Shown: one piece after another, positions 1 through 12,607 of the stretch
Position numbering within the stretch: position 1 is the stretch's first letter
How the letters are laid out: every line of letters begins with the position of its first letter
DNA from: JACCZR01 sp035296565
GTDB lineage: Bacteria; Actinomycetota; Thermoleophilia; Solirubrobacterales; Thermoleophilaceae
NCBI GenBank assembly: GCA_035296565.1
Contig: DATHAQ010000048.1
Coordinates: 1-32,292 of the forward strand
Length of the DNA stretch: 32,292 bases
Direction: 5' to 3'
Position numbers and translations under genes: made by a program
The notes under the pieces: generated by a model
Seen by the model: only the letters and a program-made list of their open reading frames with translations
What the model was told of the DNA's origin: nothing
The model's database searches: none

Positions 1-876
1 GGCGGCCTGATCATCGACCTCGGCGTACGCGGCTTCCTGCCCGCCTCACTGGTGGACATCCGCCGCGTCCAGAACCTCGATGAGTTCATGAGCACGAAGA
101 TCGAGTGCAAGGTCATCGAGCTCAACCGCTCCCGCAACAACGTCGTGCTCAGCCGGCGCGCGGTGCTCGAGGAGGAGCGCAAGGAGGTTCGCCAGCAGAT
201 CCTCGACCGCCTGCAGCCGGGCCAGGTCGTGGAGGGCGACATCTCCAACATCGTCGACTTCGGGGCCTTCGTCGACCTGGACGGCATCGACGGCCTCATC
301 CACATCTCCGAGCTGTCGTGGAAGCACGTCAACCACCCGTCGGAGATCCTCTCCATCGGCCAGACCGTGCCCGTCAAGGTGCTCGACATCGACCGCGACC
401 GCCAGCGGATCTCACTCGGCCTCAAGCAGACCCAGGAGGACCCGTGGCAGCGCGTGCTGGACACCTACAACCTGGGTGATGAGCTCACGGGGAAGGTCAC
501 CAAGGTCGTGTCCTTCGGCGCATTCGTCGAGATCATGGACGGGGTCGAGGGCCTCGTGCACATCTCCGAGCTGGCCCATCACCACGTGGAGAACCCGCGC
601 GAGGTGGTCGAGCCCGGCGACGAGGTCACCGTCAAGGTGCTGGAGATCGACTCCGAGCGCCGCCGCCTGTCGCTGAGCGTCAAGCGAGTCGGCCAGCCCG
701 GCGTGGGCACCGGTCGTCCGCCCTCGGGTGAGGGCGGCGACCTGGACGAAGTGCCGGACCTGGATCTCTCCGAGGACCGCTTCGCCGGTGCCCAGATCAG
801 CGGCGACAGCCTCGCCGCCGCCATGGAGCAGGCCCAGGCCGACGAGCAGCAGAGCGAGGGCTCGGAGGAGGAGTAG
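1..876 (+). CDS. rpsA: 30S ribosomal protein S1, 3' part of the gene
   Basis: Ribosomal protein S1 binds mRNA on the small ribosomal subunit. The reading frame is open from base 1, so the 5' end lies outside the window. What remains is the end of one S1 (OB-fold) repeat, with residues like GFLPASLVD, followed by two full repeats that share the pattern VVSFGAFVEI...GLVHISEL and DFGAFVDL...GLIHISEL. An acidic, low-complexity tail of about 60 residues follows. Actinobacterial S1 proteins usually carry four repeats, so roughly the first third is missing. The TAG stop at 874-876 is followed directly by the GTG of coaE, and the GGAGG-rich end of this gene can serve as the ribosome binding site for coaE. 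The family call is secure; only the 5' boundary is unknown. Confidence 0.95.
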   Translation, partial: GGLIIDLGVRGFLPASLVDIRRVQNLDEFMSTKIECKVIELNRSRNNVVLSRRAVLEEERKEVRQQILDRLQPGQVVEGDISNIVDFGAFVDLDGIDGLIHISELSWKHVNHPSEILSIGQTVPVKVLDIDRDRQRISLGLKQTQEDPWQRVLDTYNLGDELTGKVTKVVSFGAFVEIMDGVEGLVHISELAHHHVENPREVVEPGDEVTVKVLEIDSERRRLSLSVKRVGQPGVGTGRPPSGEGGDLDEVPDLDLSEDRFAGAQISGDSLAAAMEQAQADEQQSEGSEEE

Positions 877-1473
877 GTGGAGCCCGCCTCGCGGGTTCCC
901 TTCATCGGGCTCACCGGCGGCATGGGCGCCGGCAAGTCCGAGGCCCTCGGTGCTCTCGGCGAGCTGGGCGCGGCAACGCTGTCCACCGACGCCGTCGTGC
1001 ACGAGCTGCTCGGCAGCGAGGATGTCCGCGACGCCCTGGTCGAGCGCTTCGGCCCCGACATCGCGCCCGGCGGCGCGGTCGACCGCTCGAAGGTGGGGGA
1101 GCGGGTCTTCGGCGACCCCGATGAGCGGGAGTGGCTGGAGGAGCAGCTGTGGCCCAGGGTCGGGCGGCGCGTGGCGGAGTGGCGGCAGGAGAGCGAGGCA
1201 GCGGGGCCGAAGGCAGCTGTCGTGGAGGTCCCCCTGCTCTTCGAGGCCGGCATGGAGGATGCCTTCGACCACACCCTCGCGGTGGTGGCCGAGGAGGCCA
1301 CCCGCGAGCGGCGCGCGGCCGAGCGGGGGCACGCGGGTGCCGCATCGCGCCACGAGCGCCAGCTCTCCCAGGAAGAGAAGGCGCACCGTGCGGATTTCGT
1401 GGTCCGCAACGACGGGACCCGCGACGAGTTGAAGCACTCGTTGACCCAAGTGCTTGCGAAGATCGGCACATGA
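877..1473 (+). CDS. coaE: Dephospho-CoA kinase
   Basis: This enzyme phosphorylates the 3'-hydroxyl of dephospho-CoA with ATP, the last step of coenzyme A synthesis in the cytoplasm. The P-loop GGMGAGKS is at residues 14-21, followed by the family's STDAVVHELL region near 35-45 and the EVPLLFEAGME stretch in the middle. The length, 198 residues, is usual for the stand-alone bacterial enzyme; there is no C-terminal UPF0157 fusion as in mycobacteria. The start is a GTG that abuts the rpsA stop with no spacer, preceded by a purine-rich GGAGGAGGAG run, which suggests coupling to rpsA. The rpsA-coaE order is conserved in actinobacteria. It overlaps the next gene by four bases (ATGA). Confidence 0.93.
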   Translation: MEPASRVPFIGLTGGMGAGKSEALGALGELGAATLSTDAVVHELLGSEDVRDALVERFGPDIAPGGAVDRSKVGERVFGDPDEREWLEEQLWPRVGRRVAEWRQESEAAGPKAAVVEVPLLFEAGMEDAFDHTLAVVAEEATRERRAAERGHAGAASRHERQLSQEEKAHRADFVVRNDGTRDELKHSLTQVLAKIGT

Positions 1474-2096
1474 GCACAGTGGCTGCCCGCCACCGCCCCG
1501 GTCGCTCCGCCCTCAGGCGCCGGCGTCGCTGGCTGCTCGGGGTGCTGATCACCCTGTTGGTTGCGGCGGGGGCCTGGGCGCTGGTGACCGGCATCGGGCC
1601 CAATGCCGTCCGGGAGATCACCCTCCCCCTGCGCCACGAGGACATCATCCGCCAGCAGGCGCGCAGGAAGGACGTCGACCCGAACCTGATCGCGGCGATC
1701 ATCTACGAGGAGTCGCGCTTCCGCGACCAGACCTCGCACGCGGGCGCGCGCGGGCTGATGCAGATAACGCCGGCCACCGCGCGCTTCATCGCCCGCGACT
1801 CCGGTGGAGCGGCGTTCACCCAGCGCGACCTGGCCACGCCGCAGATCAACATCGCCTACGGCACCTACTACCTGCGCTACCTGCTGCGCCGCTACGACGG
1901 CAACGAGGAGCTGGCGATCGCGGCCTACAACGCGGGCGAGACGAACGTGGACCGCTGGGTGCGACGCGCCGGCGGGCCGGGAGCCTTCGACTCGCTTGAC
2001 GACATCCCTTTCCCCGAGACGCGGGCCTACGTCCAGAACGTTCAGCGCTCCAAGCGCTCCTACGAGCAGCACTACGGCGACGAGCTGGGCGTCTGA
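1470..2096 (+). CDS. Membrane-anchored lytic transglycosylase (SLT family)
   Basis: The predicted 208-residue protein starts with a basic segment and one membrane helix (about residues 21-43), then a Slt-type lytic transglycosylase domain. Such enzymes cleave the MurNAc-GlcNAc bond of peptidoglycan to give 1,6-anhydro ends. The family motifs are visible: the ES motif in YEESRF with likely catalytic Glu81, GARGLMQITPATA near 93-104, and AYNAGETNV near 152-160. The start is the ATG at 1470, overlapping the coaE stop as ATGA; the frame runs open further upstream but that part is a shadow inside coaE. The anchor suggests it acts on the outer face of the membrane. It is co-transcribed with coaE in all likelihood. 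Its precise cellular role (growth, division or secretion) cannot be read from sequence. Confidence 0.9.
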   Translation: MSTVAARHRPGRSALRRRRRWLLGVLITLLVAAGAWALVTGIGPNAVREITLPLRHEDIIRQQARRKDVDPNLIAAIIYEESRFRDQTSHAGARGLMQITPATARFIARDSGGAAFTQRDLATPQINIAYGTYYLRYLLRRYDGNEELAIAAYNAGETNVDRWVRRAGGPGAFDSLDDIPFPETRAYVQNVQRSKRSYEQHYGDELGV

Positions 2097-2105
2097 CGAG
2101 GCAGG

Positions 2106-3071
2106 GTGGACGGCGAGCGACGGCGGCGGCGCCGCGAGCAGGCACGCCGGCGCACCAAGCAGCAGCGACTGATCGCGCTGGGCCTGGCCCTCGGGTTGCT
2201 CGCCGTGATCGTCGTGGCCGCCACGGCCGGGGGAGGGGAGGACCTCCCCGAGCGCACCGCTGAGGCCGAGCGTCCCCCCGAACCCCCGCAGCTGCCGCGC
2301 GGCGGTCGCACTCTGTTCCCCGAGCGGCGGGTCGTCGCCTTCTACGGCGCGCCGCAGAACGAGGAGCTGGGAGCGCTGGGGATCGGCACGCCCGCGCAGG
2401 CAGGCCGGCGCCTCGAGCGCCAGGCCCGGCGCTACGTACGCGCGGGACGGCCGGTGCTTCCGGCCTTCGAGCTGATCTCGACCATGGTGCATCGCACCCC
2501 GGGCAAGGACGGGAAGTTCTCGACCCGCCAGAAGCCGGCGACCATCGACCGCTACCTGCGCGAGGCGCGGCGGCGGCGGGCCCTGCTGATCCTGGACATA
2601 CAGCCTGGCCGCGCCTCGTTCATGGACGAGACGCGCGCTCTGCGCCGGTGGCTCGAGCAGCCCGACGTGGCCCTTGCGCTGGACCCCGAATGGAGCATGG
2701 CGCCCGGCGAGATCCCGGGGCAGAGCATCGGCTCCACCGATGCTCGGACCGTGAACCAGGTGGCGGCCTACCTGTCACGGCTCGTCCGGCGGCGCGACCT
2801 GCCCCAGAAGCTGCTGCTCGTCCACCGCTTCACTGCGGACATGATCGAGGACGAGCGCTCGATCCGTGATCATCGCGGCTTGGCGATGGTGCTGAACGTC
2901 GACGGTTTCGGCACCCAGGCCGAGAAGAAGGTCAAGTACCGAGAGTTCACCCGTGGGCGGCGGCGCGAGCGCAACGGCTTCAAGCTGTTCTATCGCGAGG
3001 ACACGGGGCTCATGACGCCCCGCCAGACGCTGCGGCTACGGCCCTCGCCGGATGTCGTGGCCTACGAGTGA
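2106..3071 (+). CDS. Secreted or membrane-anchored protein of unknown function
   Basis: I do not recognise a function. The 321-residue product begins with a very arginine-rich stretch, then a single hydrophobic segment at about residues 22-43 (LIALGLALGLLAVIVVAATA), then a proline/glutamate-rich linker and a globular domain with blocks such as VVAFYGAP, VLPAFELISTM, LILDIQPGR and LALDPEWSM, and later LLLVHRFTADMI and MVLNVDGFGTQ. Similar blocks occur, from memory, in a family of actinobacterial lipoproteins and exported proteins without known function; the alternating hydrophobic strands ending in D/E residues could form a TIM-barrel-like fold, but that is a guess. No lipobox cysteine is present here. 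The start is GTG at 2106, nine bases after the transglycosylase stop, with GAGG just before it. The 3' end overlaps the convergent gene by 10 bases. Confidence 0.75.
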   Translation: MDGERRRRRREQARRRTKQQRLIALGLALGLLAVIVVAATAGGGEDLPERTAEAERPPEPPQLPRGGRTLFPERRVVAFYGAPQNEELGALGIGTPAQAGRRLERQARRYVRAGRPVLPAFELISTMVHRTPGKDGKFSTRQKPATIDRYLREARRRRALLILDIQPGRASFMDETRALRRWLEQPDVALALDPEWSMAPGEIPGQSIGSTDARTVNQVAAYLSRLVRRRDLPQKLLLVHRFTADMIEDERSIRDHRGLAMVLNVDGFGTQAEKKVKYREFTRGRRRERNGFKLFYREDTGLMTPRQTLRLRPSPDVVAYE

Positions 3072-3562
3072 CGAGGCCGGCCGCTGCCGGTCACCGCGCC
3101 GAGCGGCGACAGGAGCCCGAGGCTGTCGGGCCGCTCGCGGTGCCGGATCTCGGGCTCGGGCTGCGGCGGCTGCGCCACTACGTGGGTCACTGGGGTGTCG
3201 GTCACCTGCCCCACGCGGTGAGGTAGGTCCACCTGCAGCCACTTCGAGCTGCCCGTGGGCAGCGTCGAGACGATGATCTCGTCGAAGCGGGCCGGGTCCC
3301 AGGCCTCGCGCACGGCCGACAGGGCGTCGTGGTCGCCGGCGAGGCCGTCGATCTCGAGACCGGCGGGCCGGATCTGCTCCAGGGCGGCCGTCACGCGCCG
3401 CTCGGCCGCCTCCCGTCCCTCCCGGCCCGCGGCGGGCGCGGGGACGAGCAGCGTGAAGTGGCAGCGGTCGCGCTCGGCTCGTTGGCGCAGGGCCTCGACC
3501 AGCTCGGGGGAGTCGGCTGTGACATTGGCTACGACGAGGATCTCGTACTGCCAAGCCATCAC
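3062..3562 (-). CDS. Universal-stress-protein-like small protein
   Basis: A 166-residue protein with an alternating strand/helix pattern: YEILVVANVTA at the N-terminus, HFTLLVPAP, a central EIDGLAGDHDALSAV, and then FDEIIVSTLP and DLPHRV with a final PVTHVVAQ strand. This order is that of a UspA/HUP-like nucleotide-binding fold, and actinobacterial relatives carry the same FDEIIVSTLP...W...DLP pattern. The usual glycine-rich ATP loop (G-x2-G-x9-G-S/T) is not evident, so ATP binding is doubtful. The tail after residue 135 is proline-rich. Two adjacent starts are possible, GTG at 3562 or ATG at 3559. It converges on the preceding gene with a 10-base 3' overlap and diverges from uvrB across about 50 bases. 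A UspA-like gene also sits near uvrB and uvrA in mycobacteria, as I recall. Confidence 0.75.
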   Translation of the reverse strand: MMAWQYEILVVANVTADSPELVEALRQRAERDRCHFTLLVPAPAAGREGREAAERRVTAALEQIRPAGLEIDGLAGDHDALSAVREAWDPARFDEIIVSTLPTGSSKWLQVDLPHRVGQVTDTPVTHVVAQPPQPEPEIRHRERPDSLGLLSPLGAVTGSGRPRHS

Positions 3563-3576
3563 GCCTCAGGGTACGC

Positions 3577-3604
3577 CTGACCCGACCCCTTCGGCAAGTA
3601 ACGT
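3577..3604 (+). promoter_or_regulatory. Candidate uvrB promoter
   Basis: CTGACC at 3577-3582 and TAACGT at 3599-3604 are spaced by 16 bases and resemble -35 and -10 elements. The -10 ends nine bases before the GTG of uvrB, so the transcript may have almost no leader. No LexA-type palindrome is visible here. Confidence 0.4.
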
Positions 3605-3613
3605 CAATCCGCA

Positions 3614-5622
<2,009 letters not shown>

Positions 5623-5626
<4 letters not shown>

Positions 5627-5828
5627 GGCGGCTCGCCGCCGTCTGGCTCGCCGCGGTGTGCGACGACGCGTGCGACGAGGACGAGCTCGGCTGGGCGGCT
5701 CGGGCAGCGACGTGATCTCGGTCCGCGACGGCCGCCGCAACCGCGTGAACTGCGGCCGCGGCCGGGACCGGGTCGGTGCCGATCGTCGCGACCGCGTGCG
5801 TAGCTGCGAGCGCGTCCGCCGCCGCTAG
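5623..5828 (+). pseudogene. Possible remnant of an RTX-like secreted protein gene
   Basis: Between uvrB and the DivIVA-like gene, frame 5703-5828 encodes GGSGSDVISVRDGRRN and continues with NCGRGRDRV, ADRRDRV and a final CERVRRR before TAG. This series looks like the C-terminal tail of calcium-binding (RTX-like) secreted proteins that I recall as common in Solirubrobacterales. No matching N-terminal domain precedes it in this frame. In another frame a GTG overlapping the uvrB stop (5623) opens MRRLAAVWLAAVC, which looks like a weak signal peptide, then stops at 5713-5715. A frameshift may therefore have joined or separated the two parts. It may equally be a truncated leftover fused to nothing. 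Confidence 0.35.
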
Positions 5829-5909
5829 GCGCGTCGAGAAGCCTCGGTCCGCTCCGTCCGGGGTCTTGTACGCTGCCCGGCGCAGGGCAGACGAGCGGAG
5901 GCATCTCTC

Positions 5910-6887
5910 TTGGAGCTGGAGCGCAAGTTCATCGAGCGAACGGATTTCTCGTCGGCGCGGCGGGGGTACGCCCCCGAGGAGGTCGACAGGCACCTGCGCG
6001 AGGTCGCAGACGCGGTCGAGAAGGCGGCGGCGGACAGCCAGGGCGGCGGGGACTCTCTCGGCTCGCTGGCGTCCGAGCAGATCCGGGCCATCGTCGAGGC
6101 TGCCGAGACCAGCGCCGGCGAGATCCAGGCACAGGCGCAGGCGGACGCGGAGAAGGTCACCGCCGACGCCGAGCGCGAGGCCGCCGAGACGCGCAGGTCC
6201 GCCCAAACCGACGCCCAGAAGACCCGGACCGACGCCGAGCACGAAGCGGCGAGCCACGTCCAGCGCGTACAGGACGCGACGGGCGAGATCGCCACCAAGG
6301 CCGAGGCCATCGACTCCGAGCTCGAGGGCTTGGTCAGCGGCGTGCGCAGCACGGTCGGCGAGCTCACCGACCGCCTGCGCCGGGAGGCTGAGGACATCGC
6401 CGGGCAGCTCCGCGAGCTGCGCGAGGGCCTGTCGGACATCCGCACGGCGGTGCCTGGCGGCTCGGCGACCACCTCGGTTGCCGCCGGCGGCACCTCGACC
6501 ACGAGCGCCGTCGACGAGGACGTGATCGAGGAGGTCGACGAACAGGAGGCCGAAGTCGCCCGCCAGGCGGCCAACGAGGAGGAGCCCGAGCTGATCGTCG
6601 AGGAGGACGAGGAGCTGAAGGTCGTCGAGGAGGCCCGCGAGGAGCCCGGCGTCGACGAGCCGGGGACCGGCAAGGCCGTCGAGGAGGAAGACGTCAAGGC
6701 GGCCGGGGTAGACCAGGCGCCTGCCGCGTCGAGCGGCGAGGGCTCGGAGGGGGCCCGCCTGATAGCCCTCAACATGGCGCTGAACGGGACCCCGCGCGAC
6801 GAGACGGCCCGCTACCTCGAGGAGAACTTCGATCTCGCCGACCAGGATTCGATCCTCGACGAGGTCTACGCCCGCGCTGGCGGCTAG
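5910..6887 (+). CDS. DivIVA-domain coiled-coil protein
   Basis: The N-terminal 30 residues carry the DivIVA/Wag31-type motif F13...GY20APEEVDRHL29, which in that family binds curved membrane. A long alanine- and glutamate-rich coiled-coil region follows (roughly 55-190), then a very acidic, probably disordered stretch (about 205-255), and a compact conserved-looking end with ARLIALNMALNGTPRDETAR and EENFDLAD. DivIVA-type proteins organise polar growth and division in actinobacteria, but this one lies away from ftsZ and may be a paralogue with a different cargo. The start is a TTG at 5910 chosen because GGAGG lies at 5897-5901, eight bases upstream, and because it places the motif at the usual distance. 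The opposite-strand open frame over this gene is a by-product of its GC-rich codons. Confidence 0.8.
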   Translation: MELERKFIERTDFSSARRGYAPEEVDRHLREVADAVEKAAADSQGGGDSLGSLASEQIRAIVEAAETSAGEIQAQAQADAEKVTADAEREAAETRRSAQTDAQKTRTDAEHEAASHVQRVQDATGEIATKAEAIDSELEGLVSGVRSTVGELTDRLRREAEDIAGQLRELREGLSDIRTAVPGGSATTSVAAGGTSTTSAVDEDVIEEVDEQEAEVARQAANEEEPELIVEEDEELKVVEEAREEPGVDEPGTGKAVEEEDVKAAGVDQAPAASSGEGSEGARLIALNMALNGTPRDETARYLEENFDLADQDSILDEVYARAGG

Positions 6888-6933
6888 GCCGCGCGTCCGC
6901 TGAGCGGCCGCATCCCGCGGCAGCACCTCCGGC

Positions 6934-6939
6934 TAGCCT
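6934..6939 (+). promoter_or_regulatory. Candidate -10 element of ettA
   Basis: TAGCCT ends nine bases before the ettA ATG. No Shine-Dalgarno sequence is visible before that ATG, so a nearly leaderless transcript is plausible. No clear -35 element is seen. Confidence 0.3.
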
Positions 6940-6948
6940 CGGTCGGCC

Positions 6949-8607
6949 ATGCCCGAGTTCATCTTCACCATGCAGCGCCTCACCCGGGTGCACCCGCCCG
7001 ACAAGGAGGTGCTCTCCGACGTGACGCTGGCCTTCTACCCGGGCGCCAAGATCGGCGTGCTGGGCGCCAACGGCGCCGGCAAGTCGACCCTGCTGCGGAT
7101 CATGGCCGGCCAGGACACGGAGTTCCGGGGCAAGGCCGACCTCGCCGAGGGCGCCACGGTGGGCCTGCTCGAGCAGGAACCCCAGCTGGACGAGAGCAAG
7201 GACGTGCGCGGGAACGTCGAGGACGGCGTCCGGCCGCTGCGGGACATGCTCGACCGCTTCAACGAGCTGGCGGCCAACTACTCGGAGGAGACCGCCGACG
7301 AGTTCGCCGCTCTGCAGGAGAGGATCGACGCCGCCGACGCCTGGAACCTGGACACGCTGGTGGACTCGGCAATGGACGCGCTGCGCTGCCCGCCCGGGGA
7401 CTCCAGCGTCGAGCACCTCAGCGGCGGCGAGCGCCGCCGCGTGGCGCTCTGCCGCCTGCTGCTCTCCCAGCCCGACCTGCTCCTTCTCGATGAGCCGACC
7501 AACCACCTGGACGCGGACTCGGTCGCCTGGCTCGAGCGCCACCTGCACGAGTACCCGGGCGCCGTGGTGGCGGTGACCCACGACCGCTACTTCCTGGATA
7601 ACGTCGCCGGCTGGATCCTGGAGCTCGACCGCGGCCGCGGGATCCCCTTCCAGGGCAATTACTCGTCCTGGCTCGAGCAGAAGCGGGCTCGCCTCGCCCA
7701 GGAGGAGAAGCAGGAGTCCGCCCGCCAGCGCACGCTGGCCCGCGAGCTCGAGTGGGTGCGCATGAGCGCCTCCTCGCGCCTGACCAAGAACAAGGCCCGC
7801 CTCGCGCGCTACGACGCTCTGCTGGCCGAGGAACGCAACGCCAAGCTCGACTCCGTTGAGATTCACATCCCGGCGGGGCAGCGGCTGGGGGACGTGGTGG
7901 TGGAGGCCGAGGGCGTCAGCAAGGGCTACGGCGACCGCCTGCTGATCGATGACCTCTCTTTCAGCCTGCCGCGCGCGGGGATCGTCGGGGTGATCGGCGG
8001 CAACGGCGCCGGCAAGACCACCTTGCTGCGCATGATCACCGGGACCGAGCAGTCCGACTCGGGCATTCTGCGGGTGGGGGAGACCGTCGAGCTCTCCTAC
8101 GTGGACCAGTCGCGCGACGCCCTCGACGGCGAGAAGACGGTCTGGGAGGAGATCTCAGGCGGCGACGAGAAGCTCTCCGTGGGCGAGCACACGATGAACT
8201 CGCGGGCCTATGTGTCGTCGTTCAACTTCAAGGGCTCCGACCAGCAGAAGAAGGTGGCCAAGCTCTCCGGCGGCGAGCGCAACCGCCTGCACATGGCCAA
8301 GCTGCTGCGCACGGCCGGCAACCTGCTGCTGCTCGACGAGCCCTCCAACGACCTCGACGTGGACACCCTGCGCGCGTTGGAGGAGGCGCTGCAGTCGTTC
8401 CCGGGCTGTGCGGTCGTGGTCTCGCACGACCGCTGGTTCCTGGACCGCGTCGCCACGCACGTCCTGGCCTTCGAGGGCGACTCGCAGGTGCGCTTCTTCG
8501 AGGGCAACTTCGAGGCCTACGAGGCCTGGCGGCGAGAGCGCCTGGGCGAAGAGGCGGATCGCCCGCACCGCATGACGTACAAGCGCCTGACGGCCGGGCG
8601 CAATTAG
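6949..8607 (+). CDS. ettA: Energy-dependent translational throttle protein EttA (ABC-F)
   Basis: EttA binds the ribosomal E site and couples translation to the ATP/ADP ratio; it has no membrane domain. The 552-residue length matches the family. Two ABC ATPase domains are visible: Walker A GANGAGKST at 39-47 with LSGGERRR and LLLLDEPTNHLD, and a second Walker A GGNGAGKT at 350-357 with LSGGERNR and LLLLDEPSNDLD. Between them lies the linker with MSASSRLTKNKARLARYDAL, characteristic of EttA among ABC-F proteins, and an arm-like insertion (DMLDRFNELAANYSEE) in the first domain. The second Walker B has Ser where most members have Thr, a conservative change. The start ATG has no upstream Shine-Dalgarno sequence. 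Confidence 0.95.
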   Translation: MPEFIFTMQRLTRVHPPDKEVLSDVTLAFYPGAKIGVLGANGAGKSTLLRIMAGQDTEFRGKADLAEGATVGLLEQEPQLDESKDVRGNVEDGVRPLRDMLDRFNELAANYSEETADEFAALQERIDAADAWNLDTLVDSAMDALRCPPGDSSVEHLSGGERRRVALCRLLLSQPDLLLLDEPTNHLDADSVAWLERHLHEYPGAVVAVTHDRYFLDNVAGWILELDRGRGIPFQGNYSSWLEQKRARLAQEEKQESARQRTLARELEWVRMSASSRLTKNKARLARYDALLAEERNAKLDSVEIHIPAGQRLGDVVVEAEGVSKGYGDRLLIDDLSFSLPRAGIVGVIGGNGAGKTTLLRMITGTEQSDSGILRVGETVELSYVDQSRDALDGEKTVWEEISGGDEKLSVGEHTMNSRAYVSSFNFKGSDQQKKVAKLSGGERNRLHMAKLLRTAGNLLLLDEPSNDLDVDTLRALEEALQSFPGCAVVVSHDRWFLDRVATHVLAFEGDSQVRFFEGNFEAYEAWRRERLGEEADRPHRMTYKRLTAGRN

Positions 8608-8614
8608 CGGTAAC

Positions 8615-8628
8615 CGAACACGTGTTCG
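8615..8628. promoter_or_regulatory. LexA (SOS) box upstream of uvrA
   Basis: CGAACACGTGTTCG is a perfect 14-bp palindrome that fits the Gram-positive/actinobacterial LexA consensus GAAC-N4-GTTC. It lies just upstream of the candidate -10 element of uvrA and would cover the -35 region, the expected place for repression. It indicates DNA-damage induction of uvrA. Confidence 0.85.
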
Positions 8629-8642
8629 TCTGGGGTCCGGCA

Positions 8643-8648
8643 TAGAAT
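8643..8648 (+). promoter_or_regulatory. -10 element of uvrA
   Basis: TAGAAT fits the TANNNT pattern of actinobacterial -10 elements. It ends seven bases before the GTG start of uvrA, so transcription would begin at or next to the start codon (leaderless mRNA). The LexA box lies 14 bases upstream. Confidence 0.6.
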
Positions 8649-8655
8649 CGGTTAT

Positions 8656-11520
<2,865 letters not shown>

Positions 11521-11551
11521 GAGCCGCGAGCACACATCTCCCGGCCGAAGG

Positions 11552-11585
11552 GTCCGTCAGCGGACTGAGGGCTTCTCCGGCGGAG
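11552..11585 (+). terminator. Two small hairpins after uvrA
   Basis: GTCCG/CGGAC with loop TCAG (11552-11565) and CTCCG/CGGAG with a single-base loop (11575-11585) follow the uvrA stop. No T-run follows either stem. They could end transcription in the GC-rich actinobacterial manner, but the stems are only five base pairs. Confidence 0.3.
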
Positions 11586-11625
11586 TGCACCCGTCCACCG
11601 GTTGAGGTCTGAAAGTCTGCCGGGC

Positions 11626-12198
11626 GTGGACGCCCTGAGGCTCTATGTCCAGAAGTGGCGCTGGTATGAGCGCAACTCGCTGCCCTGGAACCGCCTCGCG
11701 ATCCATCGCGAGTTCGCCCGCCGCAGCGCGTTCGTGCGCTGGCCGGTGCAGGGAAACGTCCTCGAGTCCTTCCGCGCCGGTCGTCTGGAGATCGGCGAGC
11801 ACAGCCTGCTCGAGCCAAACGTCTGGCTCACGACCGGCGACTCCGGCAGCATCCGGATCGGCGGCGACACCTTCCTCAACATCGGGGTGATGGTCGCCTC
11901 GGTCGAGCTGGTGGAGATCGGCTCCCACTGCATGTTCGCCAACGGCTGCTTCGTCACCGACGGCAACCATCGCTTCGACGACTTCGACACCCCGGTCACC
12001 TGGCAGGGGTTCTCCACCAAGGGCCCGACCCGCATCGGTGACAACGTCTGGTGCGGCGCGAACGTCGTGATCACCAGCGGTGTCACCATCGGCGAGCGCT
12101 GTGTGATCGGGGCCAACAGCGTGGTCAACGAGGACCTGCCGCCGTACTCGGTGGCGGCCGGCGCGCCCGCCAAGGTCCTCAAGCGACTATCTGAATGA
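11626..12198 (+). CDS. Hexapeptide-repeat acyltransferase
   Basis: The protein has a left-handed beta-helix built of isoleucine/valine-glycine hexapeptides: LEIGEHSLLEPNVWLTTGD, IRIGGDTFLNIGVMV, VEIGSHCMFANGCFVTDGNH and the C-terminal IGDNVWCGANVVITSGVTIG followed by CVIGANSVV. The ending PPYSVAAGAPAKVLKRL is typical of the maltose/galactoside O-acetyltransferase group. Such enzymes transfer acetyl or other acyl groups from acyl-CoA to sugars or amino sugars; the His in TDGNHRF is a candidate catalytic base. The substrate cannot be told. GTG at 11626 is the likely start (190 residues), with a GAAAG element ten bases before; a TTG at 11602 in the same frame is the alternative. It overlaps the convergent YjbQ gene by 20 bases. 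Confidence 0.8.
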   Translation: MDALRLYVQKWRWYERNSLPWNRLAIHREFARRSAFVRWPVQGNVLESFRAGRLEIGEHSLLEPNVWLTTGDSGSIRIGGDTFLNIGVMVASVELVEIGSHCMFANGCFVTDGNHRFDDFDTPVTWQGFSTKGPTRIGDNVWCGANVVITSGVTIGERCVIGANSVVNEDLPPYSVAAGAPAKVLKRLSE

Positions 12199-12595
12199 CT
12201 ACGCGGCGGTCGCGAGGCCGGTCGTCGAAGTCGACCAGCACCAGCTGCTGCCAGGTGCCGGTGACCAGCCGCCCTTCGCGCAGCGGGACGGTCTCCGAGG
12301 GGCCGACGATCGCCGCGCGTATGTGGGCGTGGGAGTTGGTGTCGGCGTTGAGCCGGTTGTGCTCGTAGTCGCCTCTCCTGGGGATAAGGCGGTCGAGCAC
12401 CGCGCGCAGGTCGTGCAGTCCACCGGGTTCGAACTCCATGGCCGTGATCGCCGCGGTGGAGCCGGGGACGAAGAGGGAGACCGCGCCCTCGCGGGCGCCG
12501 GTCGATGCGACGAAGCGCTGGACACCATCGGTGAGGTCGATGACGTCACCGTCGCCCTGAGTGGAGAAGCGAAGCTCGCCGGTGTGGACGGCCAC
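12179..12595 (-). CDS. YjbQ/UPF0047 family protein
   Basis: A 138-residue single-domain protein of the YjbQ (UPF0047) family. Visible family blocks are LTDGVQRFV, SLFVPGSTAAITAMEFE, the HAHIRAA motif and the signature GTWQQLVLVDFDDRPR near the end. Family members form trimers, and the E. coli protein has weak thiamine-phosphate synthase activity, so the annotation secondary thiamine-phosphate synthase is often given; its true role is not settled. The start is GTG at 12595. The gene overlaps the 3' end of the acyltransferase gene on the other strand by 20 bases. Nothing nearby belongs to thiamine synthesis, so context does not support that role. Confidence 0.88.
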   Translation of the reverse strand: MAVHTGELRFSTQGDGDVIDLTDGVQRFVASTGAREGAVSLFVPGSTAAITAMEFEPGGLHDLRAVLDRLIPRRGDYEHNRLNADTNSHAHIRAAIVGPSETVPLREGRLVTGTWQQLVLVDFDDRPRDRRVVIQIVA

Positions 12596-12607
12596 CGGCC
12601 GATCCTA

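Noticed and set aside
579..2492. 637-residue minus-strand open frame across coaE and the transglycosylase
   Set aside because: It spans three genes with clear motifs on the plus strand and has no motif of its own.
3563..3613. SOS box before uvrB
   Set aside because: No GAAC-N4-GTTC or close variant is present in this gap.
5627..5909. An intact gene in the 283-base gap after uvrB
   Set aside because: Neither frame gives a full-length protein with a normal start; only the RTX-like fragment described above is visible, and the last 80 bases hold the start region of the DivIVA-like gene.
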